64,000 bases of DNA from Neisseria dentiae (lineage in GTDB: Bacteria; Pseudomonadota; Gammaproteobacteria; Burkholderiales; Neisseriaceae): positions 2,666,001-2,730,000 of the forward strand of contig NZ_CP059570.1 in NCBI RefSeq assembly GCF_014055005.1, written 5' to 3'. Numbering within the stretch: position 1 is the first letter of the stretch; each line of letters opens with the position of its first letter. The position numbers and the translations under genes are program-made. The notes beneath the pieces were generated by a model that saw nothing but the letters and a program-made list of their open reading frames with translations, searched no databases and had not been told where the DNA came from. Below, piece by piece: positions 15,406 to 21,273 of this stretch.

Positions 15406-16295
15406 TTTCCATCTCCGATTTGAGCACGCCGCAGCTTGAGTTGCTGCTGCATACCGCGCTCAAGCTCAAGGCCGAGCCGCGCAGCGATTTGCTGGCAGGC
15501 AAGTTGATAGGCTCTTGTTTTTTCGAGCCTTCGACGAGAACGCGGCTGTCGTTTGAAACCGCCGTGCAGCGTTTGGGCGGCAAGGTGATCGGTTTTGCCG
15601 ACGGTGCCAATACCAGCGCGAAAAAAGGTGAAACGCTGGCCGACACCGCCCGCATCATTTCCAGCTACACCGATGCGATTATCCAGCGCCACCCCAAAGA
15701 CGGCGCCGCGCGCGTGCTGGCCGAGTTTTCGGATGTGCCGGTGATTAATGCGGGAGACGGCACCAACCAACACCCCAGCCAAACCCTGCTGGATTTGGTA
15801 ACGATTTACGAAACGCAAGGCCGTCTGAACAATTTGAAAATCGCGATGGAGGGTGATTTGAAATACGGCCGCACCGTGCATTCGCTGGCGCAGGCGCTCA
15901 AGCGCTGGGGGTGCGAATTCGCTTTCGTGTCGCCGCCGAGCCTGGCCATGCCCGACTACATCACCGAAGAGTTGGACGAAGCCGGCTGCCGCTACCAGAT
16001 TCTGCCGTCGCTCGAAGCGGCGGTGGAGTGGGCAGACATTCTTTATATGACCCGCGTGCAGCGCGAGCGTTTCGACGAGCAGGAATTTGCCAAAATCCAA
16101 GGCAAATTTAATTTGGACGCGTCTATGCTGGCCGGTGCCAAAAGCAATCTGCGCATCCTGCACCCTTTGCCGCGGGTGGACGAAATCCACCCCGATGTCG
16201 ATGCCACCCCGTATGCCTATTATTTCGAGCAGGCCACCAACGGCGTGTATGCCCGCATGGCGATTTTATCGTTGATTTTGAACGAAGAAGTGTAA
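15375..16295 (+). CDS. pyrB: Aspartate carbamoyltransferase, catalytic chain
   Basis: 306-residue catalytic subunit forming carbamoyl-aspartate in de novo pyrimidine synthesis. FFEPSTRTRLSFE near residues 50-62 is the carbamoyl-phosphate-binding motif and HPLPRVDEI near 264 is the aspartate-loop motif. I chose the MPNLLYRQN start because it follows AAAAAGGAAA at normal spacing; a longer upstream frame would cross the attenuator. pyrI follows after 10 bases, so the enzyme is the regulated class B type with allosteric subunits. Confidence 0.96.
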   Translation: MPNLLYRQNVISISDLSTPQLELLLHTALKLKAEPRSDLLAGKLIGSCFFEPSTRTRLSFETAVQRLGGKVIGFADGANTSAKKGETLADTARIISSYTDAIIQRHPKDGAARVLAEFSDVPVINAGDGTNQHPSQTLLDLVTIYETQGRLNNLKIAMEGDLKYGRTVHSLAQALKRWGCEFAFVSPPSLAMPDYITEELDEAGCRYQILPSLEAAVEWADILYMTRVQRERFDEQEFAKIQGKFNLDASMLAGAKSNLRILHPLPRVDEIHPDVDATPYAYYFEQATNGVYARMAILSLILNEEV

Positions 16296-16305
16296 GGAGC
16301 GCATA

Positions 16306-16764
16306 ATGAACAAGAAGCAATACAGCGTCGAGGCCATTCAAAGCGGCACCGTTATCGACCACATCCCTGCCGGCAAAGGGCTGGCGATTCTGCGCCAATT
16401 CAAGCTGCTGCACCCCGGCAATGCCGTTACCGTGGGCTTCAACCTGCCCAGCAAAAGCCACGGCAGCAAAGACATTATTAAAATTTCCGGCGTGCATCTT
16501 GATGAAAAAGCCGCCAACCGCCTGGCTTTGTTTGCGCCCGAAGCCACCGTTAATGTGATTGAAGACTTTCAAGTGGTTGAAAAACGCCACCTGAGCCTGC
16601 CCGAAACCATCAGTGAAGTGTTCCGCTGCCCCAATCCCAACTGCGCCAGCCACGGCGAGCCGGTGAAGAGCCGTTTTTATGTGAAAACCAAAGGCAGCCA
16701 AACCAAACTGAAGTGCCATTATTGCGAAAAAACCTATTCGCGCGAGTTTGTTACCGAGGCTTAG
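16306..16764 (+). CDS. pyrI: Aspartate carbamoyltransferase, regulatory chain
   Basis: 152-residue regulatory subunit. The N-terminal allosteric domain (about 1-95) binds nucleotides, and the C-terminal zinc domain carries the four ligands CPNPNC...CHYC near residues 108-142, which contact PyrB. It is immediately downstream of pyrB. Together they form the CTP-inhibited, ATP-activated holoenzyme, so pyrimidine synthesis here is likely controlled both at transcription and at enzyme level. Confidence 0.96.
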   Translation: MNKKQYSVEAIQSGTVIDHIPAGKGLAILRQFKLLHPGNAVTVGFNLPSKSHGSKDIIKISGVHLDEKAANRLALFAPEATVNVIEDFQVVEKRHLSLPETISEVFRCPNPNCASHGEPVKSRFYVKTKGSQTKLKCHYCEKTYSREFVTEA

Positions 16765-16773
16765 CAACGGTTT

Positions 16774-16848
16774 CGCCATACCCGGGCTTGGTTCGAGCAG
16801 CTCATGTTGCCGAAACTCAAGATATTCGAGCCAAGATCGGGTATAGCG
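16774..16848. repeat. Palindromic CGGGCTTGG repeat, diverged copy
   Basis: CGCCATACCCGGGCTTGGTTCGAG with inverted arm TATTCGAGCCAAGATCGGGTATAGCG. It follows pyrI directly and may stop its transcription. Confidence 0.65.
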
Positions 16849-16948
16849 TATGGTTTTTCTGAGATTGATTGGCCGGAATACGGCAGGGCACAGCAATCCG
16901 CAGTGGAAGTGCGTGAATTCACTATAAGCTTGCCAACACCGCCAAACT

Positions 16949-16954
16949 TATAAT
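16949..16954 (+). promoter_or_regulatory. Candidate -10 element of cysE
   Basis: TATAAT 40 bases upstream of the cysE start; an upstream TTGCCA is present but the 13-base spacing is too short for a typical sigma-70 promoter. Confidence 0.4.
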
Positions 16955-16994
16955 ATAACGCCGGTTCAACCCACTCTTTCAGACGGCCTTCACC

Positions 16995-17798
16995 ATGAAA
17001 AAAGATCATCTCAACACCCCCGATTTCGATGTTTGGCAGGCTATCCGCGAAGAAACCGAAGAAGCCGTGGCAGCCGAACCGCTGTTGGCCAGCTTTCTGC
17101 ACCAAACCGTTTTGCGCCATGCCACAATCGATTCGGTTTTGGCCTACCATCTTTCCAGCAAACTTTCCAGCGCGATTATGGACGCGCGCGCATTGTTTGA
17201 AATGTATGTGCAGGCACTGAGCAGCGATCTGGCCATCATCGAAGCCGTCAAACTCGACTTGCTGGCTTGCTACGAGCGCGACCCCGCTTGCGACGAATAT
17301 TCGCTGCCGCTCTTGTATTTCAAAGGCTTCCATGCGATTCAGGCGCACCGAATCAACCACTGGCTCTACATCAACGGCCGCAAAACCTTGGCGTATTTTC
17401 TGCAAAACCGCTCGTCTGAAGTGTTCGGCGTCGATATCCACCCCGCCGCCCGTTTCGGCAGCGGCCTGATGCTCGACCACGCCACAGGTTTCGTTGTGGG
17501 CGAAACCGCCGTTCTCGGTAACAACATCTCGATTCTGCACGGCGTAACGTTGGGCGGCTCGGGCAAAGAAAGCGGCGACCGCCACCCGAAAGTGGGCGAC
17601 GGCGTGATGATAGGCGCCAACGCCTCGGTGCTCGGCAACATCCGCATCGGCGAGAATGCCAAAATCGGTGCCGGCAGCGTGGTAGTGGCCGATGTGCAGC
17701 CGCACACCACCGTTGTGGGCGTGCCCGCCAAACCAACCGGCAAGGTGGCGCACAACCCCGCCGTAGAAATGGATCAGAGCATAGGCTTTATGATTTGA
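16995..17798 (+). CDS. cysE: Serine O-acetyltransferase
   Basis: 267-residue enzyme that acetylates serine with acetyl-CoA, the first committed step of cysteine synthesis. It has the alpha-helical N-terminal domain and, from about residue 145, a left-handed beta-helix of hexapeptide repeats (GVDIHPAARFGSGLMLDHATG, with the catalytic Asp-His), then the GGSGKESGDRHP loop. The C-terminus ends SIGFMI; the terminal Ile is the residue that docks into cysteine synthase. An uptake-sequence half-site lies just ahead of the start. Confidence 0.95.
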   Translation: MKKDHLNTPDFDVWQAIREETEEAVAAEPLLASFLHQTVLRHATIDSVLAYHLSSKLSSAIMDARALFEMYVQALSSDLAIIEAVKLDLLACYERDPACDEYSLPLLYFKGFHAIQAHRINHWLYINGRKTLAYFLQNRSSEVFGVDIHPAARFGSGLMLDHATGFVVGETAVLGNNISILHGVTLGGSGKESGDRHPKVGDGVMIGANASVLGNIRIGENAKIGAGSVVVADVQPHTTVVGVPAKPTGKVAHNPAVEMDQSIGFMI

Positions 17799-17811
17799 TT
17801 TTATCGGTTCG

Positions 17812-17844
17812 GCAGGCCGTCTGAAACGGTTCAGACGGCCTGCC
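17812..17844. terminator. Inverted uptake-sequence hairpin after cysE
   Basis: GCAGGCCGTCTGAA - acgg - TTCAGACGGCCTGCC, a 14-bp stem 14 bases after the stop codon. Confidence 0.8.
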
Positions 17845-17884
17845 GGCATATCCGCAAGGGGCGGCATTATTTATCAACCCTGTC

Positions 17885-17913
17885 TTGTAAAAATACAGCC
17901 CCGCCCATATAGT
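17885..17913 (+). promoter_or_regulatory. Promoter of grxC
   Basis: TTGTAA at 17885-17890 and TATAGT at 17908-17913, spacer 17 bases, 55 bases before the grxC start codon. Confidence 0.6.
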
Positions 17914-17968
17914 GCCGGAACACGCCCGCATCACACGATACGCATCAAGCGTATTAGAGAGGAACACC

Positions 17969-18229
17969 ATGCAACCTATCACCATGTACACAGGCCCATC
18001 CTGCCCCTATTGCACCATGGCCAAGCAGTTTTTCAAATCGCTGGGCGTGGACAATATTACCGAAATCCGCGTCGACCAAAACCCCGCCGACTACACCGAA
18101 ATGCAGCAACGCACCGGCCAGCGCAGCGTGCCGCAGATTTTTATCGGCCAAACCCATGTGGGCGGCTTTACCGATTTATACGCCCTGCATCAGAAAGGCG
18201 GGCTGGAAAGCCTTTTGGCAGGCGAATAA
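17969..18229 (+). CDS. grxC: Glutaredoxin 3
   Basis: 86-residue glutaredoxin with the dithiol active site CPYC at residues 12-15, the cis-proline segment SVPQIF and the GG of VGGFTDL. It reduces protein disulfides and mixed glutathione disulfides in the cytoplasm. I chose the MQPITMY start because it is preceded by AGAGAGGAA; an upstream in-frame ATG is within the promoter. secB follows after 54 bases, as in many proteobacteria. Confidence 0.93.
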   Translation: MQPITMYTGPSCPYCTMAKQFFKSLGVDNITEIRVDQNPADYTEMQQRTGQRSVPQIFIGQTHVGGFTDLYALHQKGGLESLLAGE

Positions 18230-18283
18230 AATTTCCGCTGCACCGGCAGCATTGTTATCCTTTAAACGAACAGAAAGAAAACC

Positions 18284-18718
18284 ATGAGCGAAGAACTGCA
18301 ACCCGTATTCAGCATTGAAAAACTCTATGTAAAAGACTTGTCGCTGGAAGTGCCCCATGCGCCTACCATCTTTTTGGAGCAGGGCGAGCCGGAAGTGGAT
18401 ATGCGCGTTTCAACCGAAAGTGAAAAACTCGAAGAAGGCTTTCACGAAGTAACCGTAACCGTAACCGTAACCGCCAAGCTCGGCGACGAGCGCGTGATGT
18501 TTTTGAACGAAGTTTCGCAAAGCGGCATTTTCCGTTTGGAAAACATCCCCGACGAAGACGTCCAACTCTTGCTGGCCGTTGCCTGCCCCAACATTCTCTT
18601 CCCGTATGCCCGCGAAACCGTTTCCACCACCATTACCCGCGCAGGTTTCCCGCCCGTGCTGCTGGCGCCGATTAACTTCGAGGCGATGTATCAGCAAGCC
18701 CAAGAAGGCAATGCTTAA
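18284..18718 (+). CDS. secB: Protein-export chaperone SecB
   Basis: 144-residue SecB, a cytoplasmic tetrameric chaperone that keeps secretory proteins unfolded and delivers them to SecA. The family motifs YVKDLSLEVPHAP near residues 12-24 and CPNILFPYARE near 102-112 are present. Placement after grxC is common in proteobacteria. An in-phase GTAACC triplication (about 18449-18466) encodes part of the VTVTVTVTA strand and could vary by slippage without changing frame. Confidence 0.95.
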   Translation: MSEELQPVFSIEKLYVKDLSLEVPHAPTIFLEQGEPEVDMRVSTESEKLEEGFHEVTVTVTVTAKLGDERVMFLNEVSQSGIFRLENIPDEDVQLLLAVACPNILFPYARETVSTTITRAGFPPVLLAPINFEAMYQQAQEGNA

Positions 18719-18736
18719 ACCGTTTGGCAGCTGTCG

Positions 18737-18763
18737 AGGCCGTCTGAATTTTTCAGACGGCTT
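18737..18763. terminator. Inverted uptake-sequence hairpin after secB
   Basis: AGGCCGTCTGAATTTTTCAGACGGCT, a compact hairpin 18 bases after the secB stop, abutting the 117-bp repeat element. Confidence 0.75.
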
Positions 18764-18765
18764 TC

Positions 18766-18882
18766 TATAGTGGATTAAAATAAGAATGCCGAAGTAGGGT
18801 AAAACGATTCTTTAGCATATCGCCCAATTGCAAGTTTGAATGCAGTTATTTCATTTCGGAGTTTTTATTTGAATTCACTATA
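18766..18882. mobile_element. 117-bp MITE-like element, copy 1
   Basis: Starts TATAGTGGATTAAAATAAG and ends GAATTCACTATA, so its termini are short inverted repeats resembling Correia ends. The interior does not resemble a Correia core. The copy at 45396-45512 appears identical across its length. It has no coding capacity; it may be a deletion derivative of an insertion sequence moved in trans. Confidence 0.8.
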
Positions 18883-18898
18883 TATTAGAAATTATTGG

Positions 18899-19546
18899 TT
18901 ATTTATCAGACAGCAGGTTGAGAAGAAATTGGCCTGAAACGCTTTGCGGCCAGTTTTCATCCAAGGGGGCGGTGATTTCATAATGCGTACCGCCGTAATC
19001 GAACGCCAGCTTCCAAGCGTGCAGAAACAGCCTTGCCGCGTCGGTGCCGCCGTAGAGCGTATCGCCCAGAATCGGGCTGCCGAGGCTTTTCATGGCAACG
19101 CGTAATTGGTGGGTTTTGCCGGTGTGTGGCTGTAACACAAACAGGCGCAGGCCGGGGGCGGCGCTGCGGCTGTAAAATTGTGTAATGGCCGGGTTGTGTG
19201 TGTCGCGGGTGAGCCTCCACGCGCCGCGCCGTGATTTTTCCATGCAGCCTTTTACCCAACCCTGCTTTTTGGCCGGTTTTTTGTCGCTCAAAGCCAAATA
19301 GGTTTTGCGTATGGTTTTGGCGGCGAACTGCTGTGCCAGCGCGGAGGCAGCTTTCTGATTCAAGGCCACCAGCAGCACGCCGCTGGTGGGCTGGTCCAAA
19401 CGGTGCACCAGCCACACGCGCGGTACGCCGAGTTGGGCGGCTAGGGCGCGGGTGAGGCCGTCTGAACCGCCGTTGCGGTGCACGGCAACACCGTGCGGTT
19501 TGTTAATGGCTGCGAAGTCGTGATGGCGCAATAATACGGAAAACAT
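18899..19546 (-). CDS. RluA-family pseudouridine synthase
   Basis: 215-residue enzyme of the RluA group that isomerises uridine in RNA. HRLDQPTSG at residues 48-56 carries the catalytic Asp51, and HTGKTHQLRVAMKSLGSPILGD later gives the other RluA motifs. It has no N-terminal S4 domain, which places it among the short single-domain RluA-like proteins; the exact rRNA or tRNA target is not evident. It stands between the 117-bp element and a Correia element. Confidence 0.85.
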   Translation of the reverse strand: MFSVLLRHHDFAAINKPHGVAVHRNGGSDGLTRALAAQLGVPRVWLVHRLDQPTSGVLLVALNQKAASALAQQFAAKTIRKTYLALSDKKPAKKQGWVKGCMEKSRRGAWRLTRDTHNPAITQFYSRSAAPGLRLFVLQPHTGKTHQLRVAMKSLGSPILGDTLYGGTDAARLFLHAWKLAFDYGGTHYEITAPLDENWPQSVSGQFLLNLLSDK

Positions 19547-19562
19547 TTTTCAGACGGCCTTT

Positions 19563-19668
19563 TATAGCGGATTCAATTACTTCGATACAAGGCAGCAAGC
19601 CGCAGACAATACAAGTAGTACGGCAAGGCGCAGCAACGCCGTAGCGAACGTTAAGTTAATCCGCTATG
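19563..19668. mobile_element. Correia repeat enclosed element
   Basis: About 106 bp with TATAGCGGATT at the left and AATCCGCTAT at the right, and the typical core (ACAAGGCAGCAAGCCGCAGA, then GTAGTACGGCAAGGC). Correia elements are non-autonomous Neisseria repeats that can carry promoters and integration host factor sites. This one overlaps the 3' end of mntX. Confidence 0.92.
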
Positions 19669-20238
19669 TTGCAGGGAAATGCCGTTGCCGGCCAGTGTTG
19701 CCGCACCCAAAATGCAGAAGAGGGCGCAGGCGGCGAGGCGCACGGCTTTAGCGGGGATTTTTTTTATCAGCGCTTCGCCCAGATACACCACCGGCGCATT
19801 GGCAAGCATCAGGCCGAGTATGCTGCCGGCCACCACCCAAAACATTTCTTGGTATTTGGCGGCCAAAAGCACGGTGGCAATCTGCGTTTTATCGCCGATT
19901 TCGGCCAGAAAAAACAGCACTGCGGTAGCACCGAACGCGCCGTATTTCAGCCAGCGGCTGTCGGGGCCGTCGGCTTTGTCGGGCAGGAGGAGCCACAGAC
20001 CGACGGCGATAAAGCTCAGGCCGACAATCCATTTCATCATATCGGGCGACACGGTCTGCGCCAGCCACACGCCGAACACGGCAGAAACGGCGTGGTTGAG
20101 CAGGGTTGCCGCAAACATACCCGCCACAATCGCGTTTTTTTGGGCGAAACGGGCGGCGAGAAATAAGGCCAGCAATTGGGTTTTATCGCCGATTTCGGCA
20201 ATGGCCACACCGAGGGTTGAAGAGAAAAAGGCTTCCAT
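19651..20238 (-). CDS. mntX: Manganese exporter, UPF0016/TMEM165 family
   Basis: 195-residue inner-membrane protein with six predicted helices in two homologous halves. Each half carries the family signature EIGDKTQ, with the acidic residues at Glu15 and Glu113. Neisserial MntX of this family exports Mn2+ and protects against manganese excess. I chose the start MEAFFSSTLGVAIAEIGD; a longer in-frame extension would translate the upstream riboswitch. The last codons (HSGLT) and the stop are supplied by the adjoining Correia element. Expression is probably induced by Mn2+ through the leader RNA. Confidence 0.9.
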   Translation of the reverse strand: MEAFFSSTLGVAIAEIGDKTQLLALFLAARFAQKNAIVAGMFAATLLNHAVSAVFGVWLAQTVSPDMMKWIVGLSFIAVGLWLLLPDKADGPDSRWLKYGAFGATAVLFFLAEIGDKTQIATVLLAAKYQEMFWVVAGSILGLMLANAPVVYLGEALIKKIPAKAVRLAACALFCILGAATLAGNGISLQHSGLT

Positions 20239-20307
20239 CGAGACACTCAAAACCGTTGCGGGCAAACCGAAAGCACAACAAACACCGCCCGCGAGGGGGT
20301 TTGCGTG

Positions 20308-20425
20308 CCTTAAGTCTTGCCTGTCTCCGGTTTCGGGCGGAGATACCGCTGCCATGCCTACAAGGCAATTGTGTTGACAACGGTTCCGGCCGCTTGAACG
20401 GGCCGGATGGCTACTCCCTTAAGGG
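20308..20425 (-). ncRNA. yybP-ykoY manganese riboswitch upstream of mntX
   Basis: Read on the minus strand the leader has CCCTTAAGGGAGTAGCC, then GTTGTCAACAC, then GGCATGGC, and closes with GGCAAGACTTAAGG. The first and last segments pair through CCTTAAG/CTTAAGG as P1. GGGAGTAGC, GTCAACA and GCAAGAC are the conserved loop sequences of this class. After the aptamer, CGCAAACC and GGTTTGCC can pair as an expression platform. It lies about 70 bases before the mntX start. Confidence 0.88.
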
Positions 20426-20434
20426 AACGGGCGT

Positions 20435-20463
20435 ATTATAGAGTGGCAGTTTCGATAAAACAA
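20435..20463 (-). promoter_or_regulatory. Promoter of the mntX riboswitch transcript
   Basis: On the minus strand: TTGTTT (20463-20458), 17-base spacer, TATAAT (20440-20435), positioned just before the riboswitch P1 helix. Confidence 0.8.
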
Positions 20464-20548
20464 CGAAAACGGTGCTTTATCGTGCAGCAAGGCAAAACGA
20501 GACAAGGCGGCGAAACAGCAGGCTGTGTAGGGTATAGTCAATTAACTT

Positions 20549-20669
20549 GAGATCTTTGCAAAAAAAAACAAATTCAAATCTGAAAACGTTTGTGTTTCGT
20601 CATTCCTGCCTGCGCGGGAATAGCGGTGATTTGATGTTTCAGACGGCCTAAACGACTTGCAAAGGCCTC
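20549..20669. repeat. GAGACCTTTGCAAAA-type intergenic repeat, degenerate ends
   Basis: Starts GAGATCTTTGCAAAA and ends TTGCAAAGGCCTC, with an imperfect dRS3 (ATTCCTGCCTGCGCGGGAAT) and a reverse uptake sequence inside. Confidence 0.75.
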
Positions 20670-20682
20670 AAATAATCGGTTT

Positions 20683-20799
20683 GAGACCTTTGCAAAATTC
20701 TTTTAGGCACCTAAAACACTTGCGTCATGCTCGGGCTTGACCCGAGTATGACGAAATATCATACATTCAGGATTAAAACGACTTTTTTGCAAAGGTCTC
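20683..20799. repeat. GAGACCTTTGCAAAA-bounded repeat carrying a palindromic CGGGCTTGAC unit
   Basis: Complete 117-bp unit with inverted termini. Instead of dRS3 it contains CGTCATGCTCGGGCTTGACC followed closely by GAGTATGACG. It sits 13 bases after the previous unit, a tandem arrangement of the family. Confidence 0.8.
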
Positions 20800-20841
20800 G
20801 GTTTAACTATCGGCAGCGCGGAACCGGTTCTGCCGGCGCAG

Positions 20842-20879
20842 CAAAAAGCCCGGCGGCAAACACCGTCGGGCTGCTTTTT
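20842..20879. terminator. Bidirectional-looking terminator after the DUF1328 gene
   Basis: CAAAAAGCCCGGCGG - caaacac - CCGTCGGGCTGCTTTTT: a strong stem with A and T tracts on both sides, 14 bases past the stop of the leftward DUF1328 gene. Confidence 0.85.
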
Positions 20880-20892
20880 GATGCGGAAGCGG

Positions 20893-21051
20893 TTAACGTT
20901 TGCGGCCGAAAATCAGCGACAACACGGCCAAAATCAAAAACGCGATAAACAGAATTTTGGCAATGCTTGCGGCGCTGCCGGCGATTCCGCCGAAGCCCAA
21001 CACGGCGGCAATAATGGCGATAACAAAAAATATAACGGAATAGCGCAACAT
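20893..21051 (-). CDS. DUF1328 (UPF0391) small membrane protein
   Basis: 52-residue protein beginning MLRYSVIFFVIAIIAAVLGF and ending LSLIFGRKR, with two predicted transmembrane segments separated by GGIAGSAASIAK. This is the typical YtjA/DUF1328 layout; the family is widespread, of unknown function, and often stress-induced. AAAAGGAGAC gives a good ribosome-binding site before the ATG. It is monocistronic with a strong terminator. Confidence 0.88.
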   Translation of the reverse strand: MLRYSVIFFVIAIIAAVLGFGGIAGSAASIAKILFIAFLILAVLSLIFGRKR

Positions 21052-21229
21052 AACAGTCTCCTTTTCTTCTAATGTGTGGGGTTAAGCCCGCTGCGGGAAC
21101 AGGGCTTGGTTCACCTTATCATAAAAATTACTTATTATGCAAAGTTGTTTGATATATAAGATATATTTCAAAACTATCGCTCAAGTAACCGCCTGCTGTT
21201 TTGCGGTTCGGCTAATGCTGCATATCCTT

Positions 21230-21235
21230 TATAAT
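21230..21235 (+). promoter_or_regulatory. Candidate -10 element of polA
   Basis: TATAAT 39 bases upstream of the polA start codon; the -35 region is weak. A reverse uptake sequence (TTTCAGACGGCCTG) lies between it and the start. Confidence 0.5.
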
Positions 21236-21273
21236 CCCTTTTATTTTCGATTATTTTTTCAGACGGCCTGATT

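Noticed and set aside
15204..16190. Long reverse-strand frame opposite pyrB
   Set aside because: Shadow of the pyrB coding sequence; its composition mirrors codon positions and it has no recognisable domain.
16761..17867. 368-codon reverse frame opposite cysE
   Set aside because: Antisense shadow covering a clear serine acetyltransferase.
18449..18466. Repeated GTAACC units in secB as contingency repeat
   Set aside because: Only three six-base units, in frame, in an essential-type chaperone; too short to be a likely phase-variation tract.
19651..20355. N-terminally extended mntX starting at 20355
   Set aside because: The extension translates the manganese riboswitch; the family N-terminus begins at 20238.
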